Positions 35,826 to 48,000 of a DNA stretch of 64,000 bases are shown here, in pieces. The notes beneath the pieces were generated by a model. That model was not told the origin of the DNA, made no database searches, and saw nothing but the letters and a program-made list of their open reading frames with translations. The stretch lies in NCBI GenBank assembly GCA_008973525.1, contig WACJ01000007.1, forward strand, positions 372,001 through 436,000. The letters are read 5' to 3'. A program made the translations under genes and the position numbers. This DNA is from Stenopsyche tienmushanensis. Taxonomy: Eukaryota > Arthropoda > Insecta > Trichoptera > Stenopsychidae. Each line of letters starts with the position of its first letter. Within the stretch, counting starts at the first letter, position 1.

Positions 35826-38800
35826 TCAAGAAATAGGCTTCAATTGAAAAGACAACTTAGGTCTGGAATTATTTTTACCAAGAATCTTCTTCTGTTCCTC
35901 TTTTACTCGTTTTTCTTGTTCTTTCTTGAGCTTTTGCCTTTCCTCATCCATTTTTCGTTGCTCTTCGATCATGGCTAGACGATCTTCAGCCTGTTGAATA
36001 TTGGAAATTAAGTTTTAATTACTACACTAATAGGAAATGATATGAGTTAACACTTTATAGTCCAGGTGATTTCACAAAAAATTCACGAAACTCTACTTCT
36101 TTCGTTAAATTGATATATTTCTTAAACCAGCTAATAGATTAAAAATGAAATTTCAGTAGTGTCTACAAAAGAGTTTACTGCATCGATATATTAGGGGTAA
36201 CCATAAGTCATCAATCATAAGTAATGCTGATCCGTCGACTGAAGAGGTTGTGAATTTGTGTATGTAATTGAACGAAGTACACTTAATTTAAATATGGATA
36301 TACATAAGAAAAAAAACCACGGGGGTAAGTTGCTTATGGACGGGGATACTCCTCAGTTGGTGTAGGAGCGAATCTAAGATACATTTTTGCGACACGTAGG
36401 ACTTCACCCTAGCTCGACTGCGCCCTCGCGAGGAAAGAGGGACTGGACTCTTTGTACTCCAGAAAGCCCTTTTCAGTAAAATAAACAATGTTGTCTAGAG
36501 TAGTTTTTTACTATCTCCTGAGGAAAACTACTCAGTCTTTAAAAATTTTCCAAACTTGAGAGACGGTCGCGAAAGCACCCTTCGACACGTTCATCCAGGT
36601 GACCTGCTGGGTGAGCGTTCTAAATGAAACTCAGATGTCATGCTACCTTCAATATCGAATGAACGAGGAGGTGAATGTATGATACAGATGAGATGGATGT
36701 AACCCCTTCCTGTGAATGGATATTGAAGATGCCCATAGTTCTGCAGTGGACTGTTTGTGGCTGCACTATGACTCTAAACTTCATTTATTCATCAACTAAT
36801 AAACTCATTATCTACATCATGACAGAGACGAAGCCGTCAGAAAAACATATTCGCCATCTTATGCTCTTCCACTTTAAAATGGATTGTAACGCAACAAAGA
36901 CAATTAAGAAGATTTGCGATGTTTATGGTGAGATTCTTAAGGTCAACGATGGTTTCGAAGATTCTCAAATGGCAATTTTAGACTTGAAGAGTTACAAGAT
37001 CTTTGTGGAGTCTGGTCATCTCTGAGTAAAGTGTGGACTTAAAATTGTGGGAAAAACAGAGATCAACGACAAAGTTGCTGCACATTGCTCTTAACTGGAC
37101 ACCTTAATGATCCATTTCTTCAACGGATTATAACTTGTGACGAAAAATGACCTAAGCAGTGGCTTTTAATTAATCAACTCCTAAATCGTATTTGACTTTA
37201 AAAAAAGTCCTCTCGAGCATATGGCGGGATTGTGGTGGAATAATACACTTTGAATTTCTAAAACTAGGAGAAACAATCAATGCACAAATTCACTGCTCAC
37301 AATTAGACAGAGTAAATGCAAAGTTATTAGAAAAACGTATGAATTTAATCAACCGAAAAGGTGTGATATTGCATCATGATAATGTCAGACCCCATGTAGC
37401 TAAAGTAACCCAGGAAAAAAAGATTAGCTACCTCATCCGTCATATTCGCCAGATATTGCGCCGTCTGATTATTATTTATTCAGATCTTTAGGCACTCCAT
37501 TGAAAATAAGACGTTTCGAAATGTAAATAAAGTTGAAATTCACCTAAATAACAATTTTTCGTCAAAGCCAACCTCTTTTTATAAAAGAAAGGCTGAAACT
37601 TTGCCCGAAAGATGGCAAAAAGTCATAAACAATAAACATAATTGATTGAATCAATTTGAAATAATTGATTACTTATGGGTACACCTAATATAAAAAATTA
37701 AAAAAACATAGCAGTGGTTTTCAATCTGTGGTGCGTGTATTAGCACGATAAAATGCAAAACGTAATTCTTTTTGACTTGAATTATACGAACAAGCATATA
37801 TTAAATGGCACGTAATCACACAACCAAATATTAGGACAACATTAATTGTTCCATATAAAAATTATATTTGAATTGTGTATTGATATATGACGAATTTGTA
37901 AAAAAATCTGTGACATATTTTTATTTAATACAATTCGCTATATTTTATCAACGAATGACATTTATATATATTTTATACCATTAAAATATTGACTCATGTG
38001 TGTACTTTCATCCCTAAAAATATTTTCATTCGTACGTCATTTTTTTCAAGTTAAGTTGCGCAATTTTCATCATGCTTTAACACGGGCACGGATCGTAAAG
38101 ATTTCAGAAAAAGATGAATTACTAAAAAGATTTTAAATCATTAGCTTTGCTAAAAAGTAAAGTTCATTATTTTATATCTTAAGAATAGCTGGCTGGGATG
38201 CATCCATTTTATGAGTAAACCAAACATCGTTTAATGGACGAAGAGATAACCTTACGTTGATTGTCTTAGAGAAAAAATTAAGGTTATCAATAAAAACTAG
38301 TCATTGCAAATTTATGAAATCTAAGTAGATCACTCTGATGTTATTATTATTTTGTCCAAAGAACAAGTCAAATAATTAGCTACATAACAAGTTTATTATA
38401 GTGGATCTGGAACGATGTTATCAATTTACTGATTAAATATATGGTTGTGAAGCCACAAACAGTCCACTTCAGAACTAGGGTCTCTTCAATATTCATTTAT
38501 AGGAAGGGGTCACATCCATTGCGTCTGTATCATACATTTACCTCCTCATTCGCTCGATATTGAAGTTAGCCATGACCTCTGAGTTTCATTGAGAATATTC
38601 ACTTGGATATTCATCCAGATACATTCGTATCAAAGGGTGGTTTCGCGACTGTCTCAATAGAGTAAGGGGTTTTATAAATGAGTTTTCCTTGGATAGGTTG
38701 ATTTTAAAACAATATCGAAGGCAACGGAAGACAATATTGTTATTGTTGCGAATTGAGATTCTTCATTTGTCTCTCATCAAGAATATAATATATAAGACGG

Positions 38801-41800
38801 CATTACTTACCAGTTTTCTCTGGGCTTCTTCTATTTTACGATTATTTTCAGCCATGATCGCTTCCAGAGCTTGTCTTTTGCGGGCTTCTTCCTCCTGTAC
38901 AATAATATAACCAGTTTAAACATTAAATAAAAACAATCAGCTTATAAAAACTACATCCAAACACACTTTCATCATATGCACTTTTTGAGGAATAAATTGT
39001 TACATCTTACAAGTACAAAATTGCGCATGGAAGATATTAATATTTAGATAACAGTTCCCTAAAGAGAATGCATATCTTTGATGAAACATAAGTGTTTAAA
39101 ATCTCTGAGGAATAAACTAAGAAATCAAATAGTAAACAAAACCTGGCATTTTAATAAAAATATAATGGTTATTCTGATGCATAATTAGAATCATTCTTTA
39201 GAGAGATAAATATAATGTGTGTGATGATAGTCTAACCATTTGCAAATAATTACAAATAGATATTTAAATTATTCAAACAAATTATTTATTTAATACAGTC
39301 ACCTTTGATCGATAAGACTTGCTGTGGAAATTATTCATAATTACCTCAGAGAAACCTAAAATATAAGCTGGAAAATATTCATTTAAATAACGATTATAAC
39401 GAAATGAGGGAAAGCTTTAAAAAAACTGGACCTAGTATTTACAAAAAGATTTTTCACCCTTTGGGATTTATGACTCCTTGTTCAGTAAACCATCAAATTA
39501 AGTTGGATTTTAATTATATTCGGAGCATTCGTTTGAATATCGATTCCCAATCTGTTTCCTTTTTTAATTGTCTGAGAAATCTCATTTTCATTACCAAGAG
39601 ATAGTCCTTGTTTTATGTAATATTATTAGAGCATATATTCAATCATGTAGTGGGTTTTAATTTATTTGCATTAAAACTCTTATTAAATGACAAAAATGTT
39701 TTATGTCACATATTTGACAATAATAGATCATTCGCATAAATTAAAGATCAAGCACTACTATTAAAATCCTATTTATATTTTTTAAATTTTACACCTTAAT
39801 ATTTTGAATCCGAAATATTTAATCCTTTGCACTCCGTTGTCCCCTCTTAGGGGACATCGTAGTTCTAGCTTATCACTCGGGTGTCCCTCTGGTGGAACAT
39901 TAAACTTTATTAGTGAATACGGGGAATAAACTTATTCCAGCATAACTTTTTGATAAATACATGTTTCCCTGAAGTGTTCTGTTGAAATGGTGTAAGAAAT
40001 CAAATCAAAATATGGTACAATTACAAAGATATATTTTAAAAAATGTCAGCAAGTTTTACATCAGAAAAGAAGATGAGAAGTGCGTGTATAAAGACAAGAG
40101 AATCGTCACATTTCTAAGTACCTATCACAATACAGAAATGCAATCTACCCCCAGAATATTAAGTGGTGGAAATGTTGTTTCAGTCGATAAGTCTAAAATG
40201 GTTTAAAATTATACAACAAATATGGATGCTGTGGATCGTGCGGATCAATACACTCCGACGTATTGGGGAGCTGGAAATGTGTTTTATCAACTTTTACATA
40301 ATTTACTGCATCTTAATAGAAAAAAAGGCTTTAAACTACTTATTACTGTCAATCGTTTGCAAATCAGCTGGCAATCCATATTGGGGAGTACTTCAAAGTT
40401 TTTCATATTGTACACAATTATCTAATATATAAAAATGAATTGGGTTTTGTTTGTTCGAAACGCGCTGCCATTGCGTTCATCGGATTGCGATAAAAATTCG
40501 TCCATTTATTGCTAAGGATTCCGCAATTAACATAGGCATAGTCTGATATATAAAAATTAATGTTTGTTTGTCTGTATTTAATGTGCTGCCACACCGTTCA
40601 ATAGATTGCGATAAAACTATGCCAACTTATTGTTTGCACTTTCTCAAATAATATAGGTATAGTACAATTAACTTACAGTAAATCTTAGATATAAAAATCA
40701 ATGTTTGTATGTTTTTTCATATTTATATTAAAACCAACAAAATAAAATAAATTTCATTATTTCTATCATTCCTAATTAAACAAGATAACTCTTTCAAATT
40801 TCAAACGATATTTTTAGAATTATTACTTCTGTGGCAGCAACGCGCCGGGTATCAGAATTCTAAATGTCTACAAATTCATACAAGTCCAATATCATTATAA
40901 TACCTTACTCGGTTTCAAAACTATACTATATAATATGAGGGTTCGTAAATGGCCGTTTCTACGACAAAGTGGTGCTGTGTTGCTGGTAGGTCCAGGATGA
41001 TTCGGAGTGCAAAGGATTAAATTAATTTCACTATCCTAAACTTCAGTAATAAAATATATATCCATTCGGGTGTACATCAATTGATCACACTCGTGGTCAT
41101 TACATAAAATATATATTTATAGAAATATGTCTTTGATAACAAAAATCAGATTAAGGCAAACAAATATCATTTTATGAAGAAATATTTTTTCGTATATGAG
41201 AATTTTTGTATATTAATTTAGCTTTTATTAAAAATATTAAGTATCATTATTAGCGAATAGTTCAAATTGATATTTTATGAAAGAATTTGAAAAATACATA
41301 AATTATTAATGCAGTTTACATATATGGCTAATTTTAATAAAATAAGGTTGACTGTACTAAATATTACAGTATAGCCTTAATTTAGAGAACCATTATTTTG
41401 GAAGATAAAAACAAGTTAGCATAATCTTGCTGGTAACCTATTACACCATAACAACCAGTTTTATATATCGTAAATAATTCATATGTTAGGCTAAATTTTG
41501 CAGCATTTCATATTAAACTATATCAACTTATTATATATTGAAGGGATAAAAATCAGATTTTCAGGTAGAAGTTTTTATAGTGCGGAATATGCACTATGGT
41601 CAATAATATGTCTTCGATATTAAAACGGAAAAAGATGTTTATTGGCTATATACTATTGTAGCACATTTCTGGGATAGTATTCACTGGAGTGGTTTTTTGT
41701 ATGTCTAACCTGATCCATAGATCAGAAACGCATCACTGCAAAAGCTATCGGATATAGGTCAGGTGGCTTCAAGAGCTGTCTGTCTTCATTTTTGGAGTCT

Positions 41801-43964
41801 ATTTAGGACCTTGAGATTCTTTAAATTGAGTTTATACTGTAATGAGAATAAATTTGAATATATCCAAATATATGAATAAAAATGAATATGCATCACGGAT
41901 GATAATTAGATGCAAATGGTAGACTAATTCTATTCATGACATTAGCGATATACATACTAGTATCATTATAACATGTCAGTATTTTTATATATATATTATT
42001 TAATGATAAAATAATATTGAACAGCAGGATTGAGATTTAAGATATAATTGCATTTTGCAATCATGTAAAAACAGACCAAGTAAAATATCTCCAAAAGTGA
42101 GAGCGACTCACCACTAGAGGGAGTCCTTGTAGGAGGTCTTATGAAAAAGTCGCGCTGAAAACACTGTCATCACACAACTGCAGACCACTGAGATGAAAAA
42201 ATTATTAAAGTAGTAAGATTTCAAATAATACCTTGTACATGTCGGCCACTATCGTCAAAGCAGCCGTCAGCCAAAATCACACCGTGGACGATCGGTTCGC
42301 GTACTGTTCTGTCTTGATACCTGATTATGCGACTTATGATCGGTCAATACCGGTCATATACTAGATATCGCCTAATTTAACCCCGCCCCGTAACAATATT
42401 AAGATCAAATATCAAAATATGTTGTTTTTAAAGTTCAACAGAATGAGAGCCATGAGCGACACTGTTTTATTTGTAATGGAAAGAAATAATGGTTTCGTGC
42501 CACAAACAGATAAAACGTATTAATAAAACGAATGAAATTTATTTCACAAATAAATTAATAACAGGTAAATATAACATTAATTGTAAATACAAAGCTAAAG
42601 AAATTAATAATTTTTTTTTTTATCAAAATTAAATATATCACCCAATAGTCCCATATATGTCTATATATGCATGCACATACGGACATATGCACACATATAT
42701 ATACATACGTACGTACGCCAGTACATGCATACACATATATACGTATCGCCCTCTGCGCGAAGGAAGATTTCCCATTTGTATAGGTCTCTGAATGCCGAAG
42801 CATCGACACAATGAGATATCGAAGCGAGCTGTTGGTATTTTACTTTTAATTTTTGACATTTGAAATTTGCAACGGTACAAGTGTTGACGTTTCAAATAAA
42901 ATCACAACAGCTCTCGTGTTTACAATACGCAACCGCATGGTCAGAATGCGTTTGCGTACTGTAAAATTTGAGAAAGACAAGGAAACATTTTTACCTCACG
43001 ACATTTTTCCTCAAGACGTTGCCTTTCCCTTTGCCGCTCCATTTCTGCCATCATTTCTTTTTCCATTAACCTTTTGGCTTCTTCCACCCTCTTGGCTACT
43101 TCCATTTCGATTTCGTCTTTACGCTTTTCTAATTCTTCATCTACCCGTTTTTTTACCAGCAATTCAATTCTTTTGGCGGCTTCCTCTTCCACAACCTGAT
43201 ACCGTATTGAGACAAACGTATCGATTATTTTTCAATTCGGTTACGCTTCTGCATAATGGGGAACGTTGAAACGTGAAATATTTACTATTGAAAAAATTGA
43301 GATACGATTCGTACCTTTTGCTCCGCCTCTCTTAGCCGTCTCTGTCTCTCCATGTCGGCGAGACGATCCACTTCGTCCATGTGCGTCCGCGGAGTACGCG
43401 GCGGCCGAGGTCGCTGTCGACGGGCACGCGGTCTCGCATCGGTAGAGACTGTACTGCTCGCGCTGGACGACACTGAATGCGATCGTTTTCTGAAATTATA
43501 AAAGAAGATATCAACTGAACGATTTATAAAATATCAAACTCGAAAACAAATATTACAGATAATAACAGCATATCAATTATGGATGTTGTGATAAATTACT
43601 CTCTAGGATGTGATAAATCCATAAATAAAAAGATGTAAACTATCTTATAAAACAGTAGGAATGTAATTGATTTTATCTGTAATTAAGATTAACGCACATG
43701 CCTTACAAACATTGATAGATGTGATATCACTTCTGTTAAAGATTCGAGTGGTATAAAGATATTGGGAAATGGGGTTTTGTACCTGGATTTGGAGGAGCGG
43801 TCTCTGTCCCTCTCCCGGTCCCGGTCTCGCTCTCGATCGCGATCTCTTTCGCGATCGCGTTCATGTTTGGCACGCGCATGCTTGGCAGGCTTATGGCGAG
43901 CTGGCGTGCGCGAGTGCGAGCGCGAGCGCGACCGGCTGCGTGTTCGAGAGCGCGAACGACCCAT
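35826..43964 (-). CDS. ARGLU1: Arginine and glutamate-rich protein 1 homologue, 5 exons
   Basis: Nuclear RS-type protein; the family binds the Mediator subunit MED1 and splicing factors and acts in transcription and alternative splicing. Exons in coding order: 43964-43783, 43489-43315, 43195-42995, 38894-38811, 35990-35826; 268 aa, close to the human length (273). The start at 43964 gives MGRSRSR, the family's N-terminus; an in-frame ATG nine codons upstream is not preferred. Residues 1-60 are RS/RD-rich. From about residue 95 the protein is a continuous charged coiled coil ([28 protein letters not shown]), and it ends in the conserved [18 protein letters not shown]. Introns 3 and 4 are about 4.1 and 2.8 kb and hold a piggyBac remnant and a mariner with nested repeats. 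The TSS region faces MPDU1; the 3' end converges with the upstream TTLL3 copy. Identification is near certain. Confidence 0.96.
36191..37688 (+). mobile_element. mariner element with internal repeat insertion (ARGLU1 intron 4)
   Basis: TIRs TTAGGGGTAACCATAAGTCA (left) and, inverted, TTAGGTGTACCCATAAGTAA (right), with TA at 36189-36190 and 37689-37690. Transposase relics: HTH part [17 protein letters not shown] and [10 protein letters not shown] (36825-36960), then [35 protein letters not shown] (37225-37420) with the catalytic HHDN. Frameshifts and stops throughout. R5 repeat sequence (36318-36780) sits between left TIR and transposase. Confidence 0.85.
36318..36780 (+). repeat. R5 repeat, copy inside the mariner
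   Basis: Full-length match to 12165-12640 (GGTGTAGGAGCGAATC ... GTGGCTGCACTATGA). It lies within the mariner bounds, so it landed after the mariner. Confidence 0.75.
38450..38690 (-). repeat. R5 repeat, 5'-shortened inverted copy
   Basis: Inverted match to the second half of R5 (GCCACAAACAGTCCACTTC, GTATCATACATTTACCTCC, CGCTCGATATTGAAG). In ARGLU1 intron 4, 120 bp from exon 4. Confidence 0.7.
39819..41020 (+). mobile_element. piggyBac element with perfect 14 bp TIRs (ARGLU1 intron 3)
   Basis: TTAA plus TCCTTTGCACTCCG at 39819-39836 and the exact inverse at 41003-41020. 1202 bp. Carries 39982-40435, a decayed transposase C-terminal half ([25 protein letters not shown], then after a stop [14 protein letters not shown], the region of the last catalytic Asp, and [16 protein letters not shown]). 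N-terminal half missing. Confidence 0.9.
42640..42745. repeat. Alternating purine-pyrimidine low-complexity tract
   Basis: Runs of ACATATATATACATACGTACGTACG type, about 100 bp, just 250 bp from ARGLU1 exon 3, inside the intron. Could expand or form Z-like DNA; no function shown. Confidence 0.7.
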
Positions 43965-45072
43965 CCCGATGCCGACGTTTCTCTTCTGCAAGTGGCTGCA
44001 CTGGTGCCCGCACTATCACCGTATCACCCTAACACCCAACACCCGTCATTGCAATGTGCACATTTCAATTTTGCCTTTTAGATTCATCTTGCACACATTT
44101 AACTTTACTAACAAGCTTATCCTTTTAATTTATTTTAATTGAAAAATTTTCGCCGTCGAGAATTACACGCAAAATTTCAGCGTCGTCGATGACGCGTCAA
44201 CGCGTCATCGCATCGATCAATGCATAATTCATTATTTTTATATTGATTAAAAAATTAGATAAATAAATCTATATGAAATATAATGATTAATGTTAAAGGT
44301 TGCAAATCAGAGGATCATATATTTATTTGAAAAATTGAATTATTAATATTAGATGGCTGACGTCAAATCTTAGCCAATTAAGGATCTTAATCACACAAAT
44401 TCGAAAATATGCTGCAGTTTGTTTTATATTTCAGATTATTTCGGATTTTAACATCTGAGGTAAATCAAATTTTACATGCTATAAAATATGAATTTCTCGC
44501 ATTAATAAAGTAGAATATTTTTTAAATAACTGTAATATTTGTTAAACGTATTTTTTAGCCTCGATAAAAAAAACGATTCAGATGAGACGGCGGCTTAAAA
44601 AAAATTGTCGTTATGCAGACAAATTATTTTTGGTTGGTGGCACACATTATGATGAGCTTCGAGGTTAATTTTGACAGTGTGGCGACGCCGCTCGGTCGAT
44701 TGTGTTGTGTCGACGAGCTGAATGTTCACAAATCTAGCGTAATATTACCTTGCACTATCTTTTGACTTTCGATCGTTTCGAGCCTTTAAAATAATGCTGC
44801 TTCACTTTGGCGTCCGTTATTTATGATTATTGTAAATATTTGCACTGTGTAAATATTAATCGATTAAATTATCTTTCATGTACATATTAGTTTCTCTTTG
44901 CCACGGTAGCTACTTTCTTTTAATTTGTACGATCCTCCGATCTTATTGGATTCATTTATTTACATTGCAGTAATTCTGCGAAATGATATTGTTTAAAATT
45001 ATTGTTTTTATTCAACATGAACTTTTTTGTGGCTAATATACTTGTATTATTTTAGATTTGTGTCATAACAAG
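43965..45072. promoter_or_regulatory. Divergent promoter region between ARGLU1 and MPDU1
   Basis: The 1.1 kb spacer separates two start codons on opposite strands. It contains a perfect CRE octamer TGACGTCA at 44358-44365 and, at 44188-44209, an inverted repeat (arms GATGACGCGT and ACGCGTCATC, spacer CA) that holds two TGACGCGT/ACGCGTCA half-site pairs. A CpG-richer patch lies at 44660-44720. Shared control of both genes by a bZIP (ATF/CREB) factor is an inference from these motifs. TSS positions cannot be read from sequence. Confidence 0.5.
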
Positions 45073-48000
45073 ATGGATCAGTTAAAACATATTATATTAA
45101 TGTTCTTAACGGAGCAATGCTTCGATGAATATTTTGTTAAATTCAATTTTTTCCATGGTGAGTTTTTATGTTATATTTTAAATCATTTATTGTCTGAAAT
45201 GTTTGATTGATAAAAATATTCAAATTTGGTTTTTTCATTAAATATAAACAGATTAAACAAATATTTAACAGATAATAATTTTCCCCCTTCATACCTCAAT
45301 CAAAAATATATTGTTACGTAGAGGAAAATTTCAAAAGCATCATATTATAATTTTCTCTAGGACAGTTTTGGGGTAATTTTAAGGGGGTTTAAAGTATGTT
45401 TTGGGGTTCAAAAACTCTTTAAAACTAAAGAAGGCCTCACGGAGAGACAAGGAAAGATGTAAATTTCAGATGTAGAGAACAGTTATAATTTGGAAGTCAA
45501 TAAATAAATGTCTTCACTATTTTAGAAGTTGTGGATCCATGTTTTTTTGAATAAATTGGCTCGAATCATCTATGGAATTTTGCATCAGAAATGATGACCA
45601 TCCCTTACTTTCTTTGTGAACCTCTTTTCCAACCCGATATGGAACGAATCTTTAGTGGTCGTCCATCCTGAAGCGTTAGCAGAGCCGATGCTTACCCCGA
45701 TTACGTAACAATATAAATAATGCTTTTCATCTTTTTACATCGGAAATAAATCACAGAAATTAGTAATTAGCATTCGAATTCACGTTATATACAACAAAAA
45801 CTTTAAAAACAGGTATTCAATCGCATTTTTTGGTTATATTTGATCAGATACCGGTTTTTAACATAATTAAAAAAACATAAAAATGTATCAAGAAATACCT
45901 GAATTTCGTAATATTCAGCATTGATTTGTAAATCGTTGGCTGAATCATTCAATTGACAAATATATTTTATGTTACACTCTACCAGTCGTAAAGCAAAGTT
46001 CAAAGATTGCATCTAAATGATCTTTACCACGTTTCATTGGTTTTTTATGTTTCGCGGAGTTTTAAATCTATTAAGCGTTAAAATGTGTCAATTTTTATTT
46101 ATCAACCTTGAAATATTATTTTCATCGGTGATTTTAATGATTTTTTTTGATATTCCAAATAGATCAATGTTTCAAAAGCACCATAAGCAAAGCCCTCGGT
46201 GTTTCAATCATCGCCGGCTCAATTATGGTGAAAGTTCCTCAAATTTTAAAGATTGCGCGGAGTAAAAGCGGTCAAGGCATAAACATTTTAGGCGTTAACA
46301 TGGAGCTTTTTGCAATCACGGCGACAATATCGTACAGCTTCGTCAAAGGTTTTCCTTTTAGGTTTGTATAATTTTTCAAACTTTTTAAACTATCTAATTG
46401 AAACAATAATTTTAATACAAGATATGTTGATTTATCTCAGCAACAGAATTTTGTATTTAACACATACCTATTAAAAGATAAGATCGTGTTATCAATTTTT
46501 ATTTTATGATAGAGCAAACTGACTGAATTGATAAAATTTTAATGTTGAAAAACACAGTAACAAAATGCGACGATTTTTCAATCATTAAATGTAAATTTGT
46601 GAAGAAAATCTATTTTGGACTGTATTAAAAGTTCAAGGTGAACGACTAATCTATAGATTTGCTTCGATCAGGTCGCTACAAGAATGACAAAATATTTATT
46701 ATTTGATGATTTTATCGAATATCCTACGAAACTATAATCAATCAATTTTATCATTCTATATGTGAATCATTCGACAAAGTAGTCTAATCCCTTTTCTTCG
46801 TTATAATAAAATAAAGACAATATTTTCAACCGTTTGCAAAATTTAAATACCCCACCCGATCAGTCTTCTTCGGGCCACTTAGTTTTGTAATGAGTTCGTA
46901 ATTAATCTGTAGACATCCGATCGTGAGGCGTTCATTTGTCATATCAGTGGTCCGAAAAGTGGACCAATTGGAAACACAGACCTTGTGGCCACTCTGTCCT
47001 CTTTTAGGGCTTTTTGTGATCTGTACTATCACGGAAATTCCTTCAGAGGCTAACTTACATAGGTAACTCGCACCAAACGAGGCTGCGAATGAGTGTAGAT
47101 TTCTCCTCCACCCTAAAAACTTTTTATTTATCTATCTTATTAATTTATGCTGCTCTTAGCTAGTTTTAAGTTACAAAATCTAGCTAATTTCTCACCTGTC
47201 CTCCGTCGGCCGTTTTGCGACATACCTGACAAGAATGAAAATAAAAGATAGTTTGGACTGTATGTGGGGATCCTTTCATGGACGCAGATCACATTCTGTG
47301 GTCATGTTGGCCGAGAGAGAGGTTCTTCTGTGCCGTATCAGAGGTCCTTTTTCTGGACCGTCCTCTACCATAACATGTCATTTATACTATTTTTATATTT
47401 GTCCTCTATGTCACTACGGGTTGACTATATACTTGCATTAACCTAGGTATGAATAAAATTAAAATAAAACTTTCATAACCCTGTGCAAATAAATATGCAA
47501 ACAAACAAAGAAAATATGTTCCTATAAAATATTGAATTTTATGTTTTAAGAACACTTTTGTAAATACGCTATAGACATATAGCATGTTTTCTCATAATTT
47601 ACTTATTTTATAATTACAAAATGTATCAAAATTTCTGCACTAGTGAAGATCCAGGCTATCAGAATATCAGATTTCTCGGCTTGAAAATTTGTGACCTATT
47701 TTTATATTTACAGTTATTTAAATTGCTTCACAAATAAAAGAAACAAATATGATTTCTTACAAATTGCTCACTGCACATAAAGTTAACATAATACATTAGG
47801 AATATTTCATTTTATGATTATAGAAATTATTATTATACCAAAATTAACCAACATTTTGAACTTTTCCACGTTTCAAGAATGAAATGCTTAGATTATATAC
47901 TCACAATGTATTTTTACCTAAGCTTGATAATAGGCAATACCATGAATATTATATACCACCAATTTAAACTCTGTACTGTGTTCTATTTGCTACATTAAAG

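Noticed and set aside
43762..44142. Plus-strand frames rich in S and R opposite ARGLU1 exon 1
   Set aside because: They are the antisense of the RS-coding exon, whose repeats are open in several frames.
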